From assembly GCF_009811795.1 (NCBI RefSeq), contig NZ_BLJE01000002.1, forward strand, positions 806,001 to 870,000: a DNA stretch of 64,000 nt, written 5' to 3'. The notes beneath the pieces are model-generated. The model was given only the letters and a program-made list of their open reading frames with translations. It was not told where the DNA came from and ran no database searches. Each line of letters opens with the position of its first letter. The first letter of the stretch is position 1. Origin of the DNA: Litoreibacter roseus (GTDB taxonomy: Bacteria > Pseudomonadota > Alphaproteobacteria > Rhodobacterales > Rhodobacteraceae). Both the position numbers and the translations under genes were made by a program. This document shows, piece by piece, positions 38,664-47,181 of this stretch.

Positions 38664-39245
38664 ATGGCGCGCGCTTTGGTTCTTTATGCACATCCCTGTC
38701 CAGAAAGCTTCGGAGCGGCCGTGCATGGAACCGTCGTGCAACGCCTGACAGATGGCGGATGGGATGTGGACGACTGCGACTTGAATGCCGAAGGCTTCAA
38801 TCCCGTTCTCAGTGAGCCTGAGCGTCGCGGATATCATGCTGAACCAGAAAATTGCACGCCGGTTCAGACCTATGTCGACCGCCTTCGCGCGGCAGACGCG
38901 CTGATCATGGTCTTTCCGGTCTGGAATTTTGGTTACCCGGCCATCCTCAAAGGGTTTCTGGACCGCGTGTTTCTGCCCGGCGTTTCCTTCAAGCTCGTGG
39001 ACGGCAAGGTCAGGCCAAATCTGACGCATATTCGCAAACTGGCAGCTGTGACCACGTATGGCGGTACACGCATGCGTGCGCTTCTGGCGGGTGACCCGCC
39101 GCGCAAATGTGTGACGCGAGCTGTCTGGCATGTCTGTCGGCCAGCCAAGATGCGGTATCTGGCGCTATATGACATGAACCGAGCCGATAATCGAAAACGG
39201 GGGCAGTTCCTCAAGAGGGTTGGCCAAGAAATGGAAGGTCTTTGA
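38664..39245 (+). CDS. NAD(P)H-dependent FMN reductase, flavodoxin-like fold (copy 1)
   Basis: 193 aa of the NQO1/KefF/MdaB-like flavodoxin_2 family: LVLYAHPCPESFGAAVHG at the N-terminus, FPVWNFGYPAILKGFLDRVF and VTTYGGTRMRALLAG. Such enzymes reduce quinones or supply reduced flavin. It is followed without a gap by a paralogue of the same fold (TGA then ATG). Two copies in a row suggest either a heteromer or two reductive steps. Confidence 0.86.
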   Translation: MARALVLYAHPCPESFGAAVHGTVVQRLTDGGWDVDDCDLNAEGFNPVLSEPERRGYHAEPENCTPVQTYVDRLRAADALIMVFPVWNFGYPAILKGFLDRVFLPGVSFKLVDGKVRPNLTHIRKLAAVTTYGGTRMRALLAGDPPRKCVTRAVWHVCRPAKMRYLALYDMNRADNRKRGQFLKRVGQEMEGL

Positions 39246-39875
39246 ATGCGCGCGCTTGTGATCTATGCGCATCCCCGCGAGGGCAGTTTCAACGCCGCCG
39301 TGCGGGACGTGGTATTGGATCGGCTGGTCGAGGCGGGCGCGGAGGTCCGGCTCATCGACCTTTACAAGCGAGGCTTTGATCCCTGTCTGACGGAAGCTGA
39401 GCTGGAATGCTACGAAGACATGAAGCGAAACTGTGCACCGGTCGAAAGTGACGTGGATGATTTGCGATGGTGCGATACACTGATCTTTGTGTATCCAACG
39501 TGGTGGTATGGCCTGCCCGCGATCCTCAAAGGATGGCTGGACCGGGTGCTTGTGCCCGGGGTAGCGTTTCTGATGCCTGATGACGAGCACAAGGACATAC
39601 GACCCGGCTTGACCCATATCACCCGGCTTGGTGTCTTCACGACGTGCGGGGCCAGTTGGTGGTTAACGCGTTTTATCGGCGCGCCAGGTCGGCGCACGTT
39701 GATGCGCGGAGTGCGTCTGATCTGCGCGAAGAGATGCAAAACAGCCTACGCCGCACACCACTTGATGGACAGTTCCACTCAAGCGTCACGCGAGGCACAT
39801 CTGAATAAGGTCGCGCGTGCGATGAACCGGTTCGTCGCACGAGGTGCCACAGCGCGCAAAGAGGCACGTGCATGA
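39246..39875 (+). CDS. NAD(P)H-dependent FMN reductase, flavodoxin-like fold (copy 2)
   Basis: 209 aa, the paralogue of the preceding gene: LVIYAHPREGSFNAAVRD, FVYPTWWYGLPAILKGWLDRV and LGVFTTCGASWW align block by block with it. It begins directly after the first copy's stop and overlaps the oxygenase gene by 4 nt. The likely role is quinone or flavin reduction using NAD(P)H; the physiological partner is unknown. Confidence 0.86.
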   Translation: MRALVIYAHPREGSFNAAVRDVVLDRLVEAGAEVRLIDLYKRGFDPCLTEAELECYEDMKRNCAPVESDVDDLRWCDTLIFVYPTWWYGLPAILKGWLDRVLVPGVAFLMPDDEHKDIRPGLTHITRLGVFTTCGASWWLTRFIGAPGRRTLMRGVRLICAKRCKTAYAAHHLMDSSTQASREAHLNKVARAMNRFVARGATARKEARA

Positions 39876-40783
39876 TCCCGGTTCTGGACTGGCAACGCTT
39901 TGAGGCCGACTCGGTAGGTTTCGCGGCTGAGTTGGGTGCGGCCTGCCGTGGATCGGGATTTTTCCTGCTGCAGAACCATCCGGTCACGCCTGCCCTGATT
40001 GATGCCACATTTGACACGGCAGACACGTTCTTTGCGTTAGATCCGGCTGAGAAGTCCGCGCTCTCCATCGGTTTGAACGACCATAACCGCGGGTGGGTTG
40101 GACAGGGACACGAAAAGCTCGCCGGCGCACATAGCCCCGCGGATCAGAAAGAGGCGTTCAACATCGGCCTTGATCTCGCCCCTGACGATGCGCGCGTTCT
40201 GGCGGGCGAGCCGTTTCGCGGCGTCAATGTCTGGCCTGACCTCGACGGCTTCAAGGACACGACACTTGCCTATTTCGATGCCTGCTTGGACCTGAGTACG
40301 GCATTGATGCAGGCGGTTGCACTTGACCTGCAATTACTGCGCGCCCATTTTGCTCCGCATTTTACCGCGCCGCTCGCCACGCTGCGGTTGTTGCACTATC
40401 CCGCATCCCAGAACGGCGCGGGTATCGGTGCGGGCGCACATACGGACTACGGCGCTCTGACGCTTTTGATGACCGATGGGGAGGCAGGGCTTCAGGTTCA
40501 GCCCCGAGGGCAGGACTGGACCGATGTTCCGCATGTGCCGGGCGCGTTCATTGTGAATATCGGGGACTGTCTCATGCGTTGGACGAACGACATCTACATC
40601 TCCACACCCCATCGCGTGTTGCCGCCCCGCAATCAAAGACGCTCAATCGCTTTCTTTCTTGACCCGAACCCTGACACCCTTGTCGAAACCTTGCCGGGCA
40701 CTGGTACGCCGCGTTACGCACCGATCACCGGGGCTGACTATCTTCGCATGCGGTTGGACGCCACCTACGAGCCAGCCCAATGA
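39872..40783 (+). CDS. Isopenicillin-N-synthase-like 2-oxoglutarate/Fe(II) oxygenase
   Basis: 303 aa. The iron triad is His190, Asp192 (HTDYG) and His247, and the 2-oxoglutarate-binding RxS is Arg257-Ser259-like in QRRSIAFF. The N-terminal DIOX_N block (RGSGFFLLQNHPV) is present. Bacterial members hydroxylate or demethylate small molecules, nucleobases among them. It overlaps neighbours by 4 nt on both sides. Confidence 0.88.
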   Translation: MIPVLDWQRFEADSVGFAAELGAACRGSGFFLLQNHPVTPALIDATFDTADTFFALDPAEKSALSIGLNDHNRGWVGQGHEKLAGAHSPADQKEAFNIGLDLAPDDARVLAGEPFRGVNVWPDLDGFKDTTLAYFDACLDLSTALMQAVALDLQLLRAHFAPHFTAPLATLRLLHYPASQNGAGIGAGAHTDYGALTLLMTDGEAGLQVQPRGQDWTDVPHVPGAFIVNIGDCLMRWTNDIYISTPHRVLPPRNQRRSIAFFLDPNPDTLVETLPGTGTPRYAPITGADYLRMRLDATYEPAQ

Positions 40784-41559
40784 ACCGCCGACTTGACTGG
40801 GCCGAGTTTCGCGCCTCGGAATTCGCCGACATTGATCCGATGCGCACAATTGCGATCCTACCAACTGCGGCGATCGAACAACATGGACCCCATTTGCCGG
40901 TCGGAACCGACACGATGATCGCCGACGGCATGCTTGATGTCTTGCGTATGACTTGTCCGGACGATCTCGACATTCGCATCCTGCCCGTTCAGGCGGTCGG
41001 CAAGTCGAACGAACACCTCTGGGCGGCAGGCACGCTGACGCTCACGGCAGCAACCGCTCTGCAGGTCTGGACCGAGATTGGCTTGTCCGTTGCGCAGGCT
41101 GGCGTGCGCAAGCTGGTTATCGTGAACTCCCACGGTGGCAATCTGGATCTGGTGTCGATCCTCTCCCGTGAGCTAAGAGTTCAGGCGAATATGCTCGCCG
41201 TGAAGTGCCAGTGGTCGAGCTTCAGTGCGCCCGAGGGCATGTATCCGCCCGAGGAACTGCAGTTTGGTATTCACGGGGGTGACGTCGAAACGTCGCTGAT
41301 GTTGGCTTTTCAGCCGACGACCGTCGATATGACCCGCGCCGCACACAATCGATCAAGCGCAGAGGCGTCGCCCATTTCGCCTATTGGTCCTGTGAGCTAT
41401 GGATGGATCGCCAGCGATCTGAATGCGACCGGCGTAGTCGGTGACGCCTCGAAAGCCACTGCCGAAAAAGGCCATGCTACGGCCCGTCATCAAGTGTCGG
41501 GCTTCATCGATTTGCTACGCGATGTCGCGATGGCCGAGCTTTTTGATAATGATGTGTAA
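40780..41559 (+). CDS. Creatininase-family amidohydrolase
   Basis: 259 aa. Metal ligands of the family are visible: Glu33 and His35 (EQHGPHLP), Asp44 (GTD), His118 (NSHGGN) and Glu170 (HGGDVETS). Members open cyclic amides (creatinine) or remove formyl groups from pyrimidine precursors. As the last gene of the operon it is the natural ring-opening or amide-hydrolysing step. It overlaps the oxygenase gene by 4 nt and converges on the minus-strand hydrolase. Confidence 0.88.
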   Translation: MNRRLDWAEFRASEFADIDPMRTIAILPTAAIEQHGPHLPVGTDTMIADGMLDVLRMTCPDDLDIRILPVQAVGKSNEHLWAAGTLTLTAATALQVWTEIGLSVAQAGVRKLVIVNSHGGNLDLVSILSRELRVQANMLAVKCQWSSFSAPEGMYPPEELQFGIHGGDVETSLMLAFQPTTVDMTRAAHNRSSAEASPISPIGPVSYGWIASDLNATGVVGDASKATAEKGHATARHQVSGFIDLLRDVAMAELFDNDV

Positions 41560-41589
41560 GACCGAAAGGACTTCTCTGACGGGATCCTC

Positions 41590-42318
41590 TCAAAGATCCA
41601 ACCTAAGGTAGTCACGTAATAGAATGTTAAACGCGGTTGGGTTCTCAAGATGGGCTGCGTGGGCGCAGGCTGGAAGAACGGCAAGGTGTGTTTGGGGAAT
41701 TGTTTTCCAAAGCATCTCAGTTTGGCTCCACGGGTAGGTACGGTCGCAGTCCCCCCATATGATCAGGGTGCTCTGCTGAATTTCTGACAGCGCGGCGCCC
41801 CCGGACCAGGATTGCATCGCGTCCAGCCCAGATAGAATTGCGTCAAGACTGGCTTGCTCCGCAACGGCAGCGCAGCTTTCGTAGGTCAGTGCGCTCTCGC
41901 CTTGAAGAAACCAGCTTGCGGTGATGCGACGGGCCGTCACCCGCGCGCCGTCTCTAGTGGCACGAGTACGGCTTTCGGTGATTGTCTCAAACCGTCCCGG
42001 CAGAACACCAAATGCACCCGTCGCGTAGAGCACGAGCTTTTCAACTTGCTTCGGGATACGACGCGCGACCTCTTGCACGATCATACCCCCCATTGAGTGG
42101 CCGAGCAGATTGAACTGGTCCACACCCTTATCATGCAAGTCAGTTATCACCCAATCGGCGAAGCCTTCGATTGTGCTGATTGCAGGCAGGTGGCTATTCT
42201 CGCCGAAGCCCGGAAGGTCCAAGGTGATCACATCCCATGTATCGGACAGAGCTTCACGCTGTCCGTCCCACTGCGCACCTCCGCCCAGAAATCCATGGAC
42301 CATCACAAGCGGTGTCAC
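41590..42318 (-). CDS. Alpha/beta-fold hydrolase
   Basis: 242 aa. The oxyanion block VMVHGFLGGGAQW is near the N-terminus, the nucleophile elbow GHSMGG puts the catalytic serine at Ser75, and a late Asp and His (ACAHAAHLE) complete the triad. It resembles small carboxylesterases and lactonases. It is the last gene of the cuyA-transporter operon and overlaps the permease gene by 4 nt, so it probably hydrolyses the imported compound or its ester. Confidence 0.87.
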   Translation of the reverse strand: MTPLVMVHGFLGGGAQWDGQREALSDTWDVITLDLPGFGENSHLPAISTIEGFADWVITDLHDKGVDQFNLLGHSMGGMIVQEVARRIPKQVEKLVLYATGAFGVLPGRFETITESRTRATRDGARVTARRITASWFLQGESALTYESCAAVAEQASLDAILSGLDAMQSWSGGAALSEIQQSTLIIWGDCDRTYPWSQTEMLWKTIPQTHLAVLPACAHAAHLENPTAFNILLRDYLRLDL

Positions 42319-43856
42319 TTGCGCTGACCCTGCACGATACGATCAAGGATCATGGCGCAAAACAAGATCGCAAAACCCGCGAGGATGCCTTGGCCGACAT
42401 TGGCGTATTGTAGGGCTTCCAGAACGTCTTCGCCGAGGCCCTTCGCACCGATCAGGGAAGCCACCACGACCATTGCAAGAGACAGCATGATGGTCTGATT
42501 GATGCCCGCACGAATGGACGGACTGGCGAGCGGGAGGTCCACACGCGTGAGCAGATACCATTTGTTTGCCCCGAACGAGATTGCAGCCTCCCGCACGCTT
42601 TCGGGCACCCCGCGCAGCCCCAAAACTGTCAGGCGCACAACAGGCGTCCCGCCAAAGATCATCGTGGTTACAACGGCGGCGGGTTTTCCGGTGCCAAAGA
42701 AGGCAATGACTGGGATCATGAAGACGAACGCTGGCATGGTCTGCATGAAATCCATAATCGGTTGAATTGTAGCGTAAAACCGGGGTCGGCGCGCCGCAAA
42801 CATGCCCAACGGGATCCCGATCAGGATCGATAGACAGGCTGCAGTGCCCAGCAGGGCAAGCGTGGTCATTGCCTTCTCCCAAAACCCAAGCAAGCCCATA
42901 TAGGACAAGAACGCCCCGGAATAGATTGCCATCCTGACGCCAGCGGTTAGCCAAGTGAGAAGGATAATCAGCGCAGCGATCACAATCCATGGGGTGCTGA
43001 CGAATACGATCTCAAGAGCGTCCAAAACGAGACGTATGACAAAGGTGATCCCGTCAAACAGGGCTTCGCCGTTTAATACGGCCCAATTGAAAAAGTTTTC
43101 GACCCAATCAATGCTCGTCAGGCGAATGTCGGGATCCGTAGGGAACTTGCTCAGTAGATCGAACCGGCCCGGAAGACTGTAGTGCAGCATGGCGGCCAAG
43201 ACGATCAGGGCCATGAAAACTGCACTAAAGACAATCTGCGATACGGGCATGCCAGACCGAACCGAGCGATCAGACAGCCAATCCGAAAACCGTGCCTCTA
43301 GGGCCCAGTTGGCCACCGTTGCCTGCGCCACCTTAGCAATCAGCAAAAGACCCAAGCCGATGAGCGCAATCTGTGGACCTTGTGCGGCGAGAGCCGCCGC
43401 CTCGTCGCGAATGCCGCCGATGTTCGCCTCCAGTCCGTCGACGGCGCGCTGGAAGGCATCGACGCGGTCAGAACCCGTTTCAACGGCGGCCGCCAGTTGT
43501 TGGCGGCGTAGCTCTAGCGTGCCTTCGATCGACGCGATCCGGTCCATGGCGTCGGCCCCAAGATCACCAAAGAGACCGCGCGCGATTTGTACGAAGGCCA
43601 GAGCCTCGATGATCAGAAACGGCAATGCCCACGACCAAAGCCCCCGCGCCCCGAACCAGATCGGACCAAAAAGACCTGCCATCAGGTTCATCGTTGGCGT
43701 GAACCGGGAAGATGCGCCGATCTTGTCGAAGTTCCTGATGTAGTACTCCGGGCTGGTCCGCACAAAGGTCCGAATGTTGTCGTGCCGTTCTTGTGCGTAG
43801 GCAATTGCGGCGTCACTGTTCGGATCATCAAGCGGATTTATGGTGCCGTCCATCAT
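42315..43856 (-). CDS. Betaine/TMAO-type ABC permease with an N-terminal extra domain
   Basis: 513 aa, much longer than a simple ProW/OpuAB permease. Residues ~1-90 look like a DUF2628-type membrane domain (SPEYYIRNFDKIGASSRFTP and FGPIWFGARGLW). Residues ~105-155 are heptad-like coiled coil with many Ala/Glu/Arg. The C-terminal ~300 residues are the ProW permease with a clear EAA-like loop (EAAISFGANKWYLLTRVDLP). Long permeases of this sort occur in TMAO/betaine importers of Roseobacters (TmoW-like, from memory). It overlaps its neighbours by 4 nt. Confidence 0.85.
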   Translation of the reverse strand: MMDGTINPLDDPNSDAAIAYAQERHDNIRTFVRTSPEYYIRNFDKIGASSRFTPTMNLMAGLFGPIWFGARGLWSWALPFLIIEALAFVQIARGLFGDLGADAMDRIASIEGTLELRRQQLAAAVETGSDRVDAFQRAVDGLEANIGGIRDEAAALAAQGPQIALIGLGLLLIAKVAQATVANWALEARFSDWLSDRSVRSGMPVSQIVFSAVFMALIVLAAMLHYSLPGRFDLLSKFPTDPDIRLTSIDWVENFFNWAVLNGEALFDGITFVIRLVLDALEIVFVSTPWIVIAALIILLTWLTAGVRMAIYSGAFLSYMGLLGFWEKAMTTLALLGTAACLSILIGIPLGMFAARRPRFYATIQPIMDFMQTMPAFVFMIPVIAFFGTGKPAAVVTTMIFGGTPVVRLTVLGLRGVPESVREAAISFGANKWYLLTRVDLPLASPSIRAGINQTIMLSLAMVVVASLIGAKGLGEDVLEALQYANVGQGILAGFAILFCAMILDRIVQGQRK

Positions 43857-44929
43857 GAGACTTCAGTCCCTTCGATAACCGTGCGTAAAAGATCTGCGCG
43901 GGTGATGATGCCAATGTCGCTACCATTTTCCTCCACCAGAATTGGGTTGGCGTCGTCGATGGCGAGGTTGATCAGGTTGCTCAGCGTCTCTTGTCCTTTG
44001 ACGCGTGGTGCGCTGGCAGGAACAGCGCCATTGGCGGTCGTGTAAGCGCTTATGGGCTGCATGACGGCATGGGCATGCACAACTTTCAGGCGTGAGATGC
44101 CCGCGACGAAATCCGATACGTAGTTATCGGCCGGGTGCATCACGATATCCTCCGCTGTTCCGATTTGAACCATTTTTCCGTCGCGCATAATCGCGATACG
44201 GTCGCCAATGCGAACGGCCTCATCAAGGTCGTGAGTGATGAAAATCGTGGTCTTCTTCAGGATCTTCGACAGCCGGATGAATTCGTCCTGCAATTGCCTG
44301 CGGATCAGCGGATCAAGTGCGGAAAACGGCTCGTCCATCAATAGAACATCAGGGTTGGCCGCAAGCGCGCGCGCCAGTCCCACGCGCTGCTGCATTCCGC
44401 CTGACAATTCATGGGCGAACTTTGCGCCCCACGCGCCAAGCTCGACAATGTCCAGAATGGCAGCGGCCTGCCGCATCCTTTCGTTTTTTGACACCTGCCG
44501 AATTTCCAACGGCATAGCGACGTTATCCAGAACCGAGCGGTGGGGCATCAGGGCGAAGTTCTGAAACACCATACCAATCTTTCGGTTGCGGAATTTCTGC
44601 AGCTCTTGAGGCCCAAGCGCCATCACGTCGGTGCCTTCGATTTTGATCTTACCAGCCGTTGGTTCCAGCAGACGGTTGAAATGGCGCACCAAGGTCGACT
44701 TTCCGCTGCCGGACAGACCCATGATGCAGAAGATCTCACCCCGCTTCACCGACAAGCTGACGTCTGCGACGCCGACAACTGCGTTGTATTCAGACAGAAC
44801 ATCGGCCTTGGACAGCCCACGCTCCCGTATTGCCGTCAGCGCTTGGTCCGGATTCGCGCCAAAGATCTTCCAGACGTTTGAGATTTCGATGACATGGTCG
44901 TCGCGTTGCGTCATAGCTTTGCCAATCAT
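43853..44929 (-). CDS. Betaine/TMAO-type ABC transporter ATP-binding protein
   Basis: 358 aa from the ATG read at 44929 (44914 is an alternative; neither has a strong ribosome site, and the frame extends without good reason to 45100). It is a ProV/OpuAA-type ATPase with Walker A GLSGSGKST (71-79), signature LSGGMQQR, Walker B DVLLMDEPFSALDP and a C-terminal CBS-like regulatory tail ending DIGIITRADLLRTVIEG. The tail in this class can sense ionic strength or nucleotides. Second transporter gene of the cuyA operon. Confidence 0.9.
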   Translation of the reverse strand: MIGKAMTQRDDHVIEISNVWKIFGANPDQALTAIRERGLSKADVLSEYNAVVGVADVSLSVKRGEIFCIMGLSGSGKSTLVRHFNRLLEPTAGKIKIEGTDVMALGPQELQKFRNRKIGMVFQNFALMPHRSVLDNVAMPLEIRQVSKNERMRQAAAILDIVELGAWGAKFAHELSGGMQQRVGLARALAANPDVLLMDEPFSALDPLIRRQLQDEFIRLSKILKKTTIFITHDLDEAVRIGDRIAIMRDGKMVQIGTAEDIVMHPADNYVSDFVAGISRLKVVHAHAVMQPISAYTTANGAVPASAPRVKGQETLSNLINLAIDDANPILVEENGSDIGIITRADLLRTVIEGTEVS

Positions 44930-44984
44930 CAGAGGCGCCGACCCGGACTGCCCGCGCCAGCGCCGTTTCGCACGGATTGGGCCC

Positions 44985-45944
44985 TCAGAGCCCCAACATC
45001 GCGTCAACGCGATCAGAGTTGGCCGCGACCCAGTCCTTCGCAACATCTGCCGGATCACGCCCATTGGCGCTGATCTCAAAGGCAAGGTTGCTGACGTCAT
45101 CCGCGGTCAGCCCGAAATTCGCAAAGAACTCCGCAATTGCGGGGGATCGGTCGGCAAGGGAGTTCGACCATGCAATTTGTACCTGCTTGAGATCGTCCTT
45201 CGTGGCGACCGTAGACTTTTCATACCAATCAGCGTCATCCGACGGTTGAACCATGATATATTTCTCCGGATCAAACGTCGGTTCGGTCAGCATGGTCACA
45301 TCGAACATGTACCAGACAGCGTGTGGTTCGTAGCAGTAGAACGCATAGCCTTCCCCCTTGGCGATGCTGTCTTTGATGCGGGCCGTCTTGACCGCTTCCT
45401 CGGCGCGGATGGGCTCGATGAAATCAAGCAAGCCGTAGTCGCGAACTTTAACTTCGTTTACATTGGCGGAGGCCCAGCCGGGCGCGCCGATCCACATCTC
45501 CCCTCGGCCGTTTCCATCACTGTCCATCAGGGTAGCCACGTCGGGACGACCCAGATCCGCGATATCGGTGATGCTGTTGGCGGCTGCAAAATCCTTCGAG
45601 ACGCAAAAGCCCTGATTGCCTTGGTAGGGGTTTGACGACAGTGTCACCGTCCCGGCCTCGTCCACGTATTGCTTCGTGAAGCTTTCCTGATTGGGCAGCC
45701 ACACATCCGGATGGACGTCGATATCCCCTTCGCCCTGATCCATCGCCTGAAAAATGGTTGCGTTGTTCCCCGGCACGTAATCGACCGTGCCGCCAATGCG
45801 GGTCGTGACAACTTCCCCCAGAACATACGCAATTGCCTGTGCGCCGGTCCAAGATGGTACGCCAATCTTAACGTCCTCGGCGAACACTGGCGCACCGATG
45901 ACGCTCATCAGTGCCGCCGCCATCAAGTTCTTTTTCAGTATCAT
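44985..45944 (-). CDS. Betaine/TMAO-type ABC substrate-binding protein (TmoX/OpuAC family)
   Basis: 319 aa with a Sec signal (cleavage near VFA-ED, residue 22). The mature part (VKIGVPSWTGAQAIAYVLGE, YVPGNNATIFQAMDQGEGDI, WLPNQE, WIGAPGW) is tryptophan-rich at the positions where this family builds an aromatic box for quaternary amines. It strongly recalls TmoX, the TMAO-binding protein of Ruegeria, but no TMAO-degrading enzyme is nearby. AAGGAG sits nine bases before the ATG at 45944; the longer frame to 45977 is unlikely. Confidence 0.88.
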   Translation of the reverse strand: MILKKNLMAAALMSVIGAPVFAEDVKIGVPSWTGAQAIAYVLGEVVTTRIGGTVDYVPGNNATIFQAMDQGEGDIDVHPDVWLPNQESFTKQYVDEAGTVTLSSNPYQGNQGFCVSKDFAAANSITDIADLGRPDVATLMDSDGNGRGEMWIGAPGWASANVNEVKVRDYGLLDFIEPIRAEEAVKTARIKDSIAKGEGYAFYCYEPHAVWYMFDVTMLTEPTFDPEKYIMVQPSDDADWYEKSTVATKDDLKQVQIAWSNSLADRSPAIAEFFANFGLTADDVSNLAFEISANGRDPADVAKDWVAANSDRVDAMLGL

Positions 45945-45973
45945 TTCGGTTGTCTCCTTGCTGGTCAGTTTTT

Positions 45974-47071
45974 TCAACGTGGCGCATAGCCTGGTAAATC
46001 GAAGGTCTCAGGGTAGCCGAACAGGGCAGCACTTCCGCCGGTATGCAAGAAAGCGACATTGCTCATGCCGTCAAAATAGCCTTTCCGGATCAGGTCGATC
46101 AGCCCATCAAGGCCCTTGCCGGAATAGACAGGGTCAAAGAGCAAACCTTCGGTTTCCGCCAGCAGCTTGAGTGCTGCGATCATGCCATCTGTCGGCAAGC
46201 CATAGCCCGGCCCCACGTAATCGCAGTTGGCGCGCACATCAGACCGTTTGATCTCTGCGGGTGCCCCAAGGTACGCGTTCGTGCGGTTGGCAAGGTCGTA
46301 GACCATACCCTCTTGCTTTTCTTGCGGTGCCCGAACACCAATTCCCAGAAGGTGAATATCTCTTTGGATCGCAGCTAATCCGGCCACCAAACCAGCTTGG
46401 GTTCCAGAGCTTCCGGTCGCATGTAGAAGGGCTTCGAGCTGCAAACCCATCCCATTGGCCTGCTCAACCAGCTCACGCGCGCAATTGACATATCCAAGGG
46501 CGCCAATGGCATTTGAGCCGCCGCCCGGAATGACGTAGGGGGTCTTGCCCTGTTCAAGCAATTCTTCAGCCATATCCGCCATCTCGACGTTCATGTCACT
46601 GCCACCGCTTCGTTTGGAGACAGTTGCGCCATGAAGGCGGTCAAGCAGGACGTTGCCATTCAGAATGTAGCTCTCGTCGTTTGACCCGGTGCGATCTTCG
46701 AGCAGGATGTGGCAAGCCATACCCAGCTTTGCCGCCGCGGCTGCGGTCTGGCGCGCATGGTTTGACTGGGTCGCGCCTTGGGTGATGATCGTGTCTGCAC
46801 CTTGCGCTTGTGCATCCGCCATCAGAAATTCCAGTTTCCGGGTCTTGTTGCCGCCAGACGAAAGCCCCGTGCAGTCGTCCCGCTTCACCCAAAGCCGTGG
46901 GCCCCCCAGAATCTCGCTGAGCCGGTCCATGGGTTCTAGCGGTGTGGGCAAATGCCCTAACGTGACGCGCGGAAATTTAGCCAACCGAATGGCAAGATCC
47001 TTGCAGCGGCTCGCCGTCATATCCGCCGATCCCGAAACGCCTTGCTCCGTCATTTGATCAGTTGCAGTCAC
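45974..47071 (-). CDS. cuyA: L-cysteate sulfo-lyase CuyA (D-cysteine desulfhydrase family)
   Basis: 365 aa PLP enzyme of the ACC-deaminase/D-cysteine-desulfhydrase family. The PLP lysine is Lys76 in [11 protein letters not shown], and [15 protein letters not shown] plus [15 protein letters not shown] are typical. The blocks IKRDD-like [10 protein letters not shown] and [13 protein letters not shown] match, from memory, CuyA of Ruegeria and Roseovarius, which splits cysteate into pyruvate, sulfite and ammonia. D-cysteine desulfhydrase remains the alternative. The GTG at 47071 has a strong GGAGGG just before it and is the best start. First gene of the transporter operon. Confidence 0.75.
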   Translation of the reverse strand: MTATDQMTEQGVSGSADMTASRCKDLAIRLAKFPRVTLGHLPTPLEPMDRLSEILGGPRLWVKRDDCTGLSSGGNKTRKLEFLMADAQAQGADTIITQGATQSNHARQTAAAAAKLGMACHILLEDRTGSNDESYILNGNVLLDRLHGATVSKRSGGSDMNVEMADMAEELLEQGKTPYVIPGGGSNAIGALGYVNCARELVEQANGMGLQLEALLHATGSSGTQAGLVAGLAAIQRDIHLLGIGVRAPQEKQEGMVYDLANRTNAYLGAPAEIKRSDVRANCDYVGPGYGLPTDGMIAALKLLAETEGLLFDPVYSGKGLDGLIDLIRKGYFDGMSNVAFLHTGGSAALFGYPETFDLPGYAPR

Positions 47072-47181
47072 GATTGCCCTCCATTTCGCGCCTAGCCAAA
47101 GCATCATCTGGAGTCTGCTAAATAAACAGTGCTTTTTCCTATGGCCGCTCATACCTATGGTTTGGGTGGCTGGGGGAAACT
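47072..47181. promoter_or_regulatory. Divergent promoter region, cuyA operon / LysR gene
   Basis: 110 bases between the leftward cuyA and rightward LysR starts. Regulators of this family normally bind such an intergenic region at a T-N11-A site; no copy is clear enough to place. A ribosome site for the LysR gene (GGGGGAAA) is at the right end. Confidence 0.45.

Noticed and set aside
44985-45944. Naming the importer tmoXVW outright
   Set aside because: The similarity to TmoX is from memory only, and the TMAO-degrading genes that would support it are absent.
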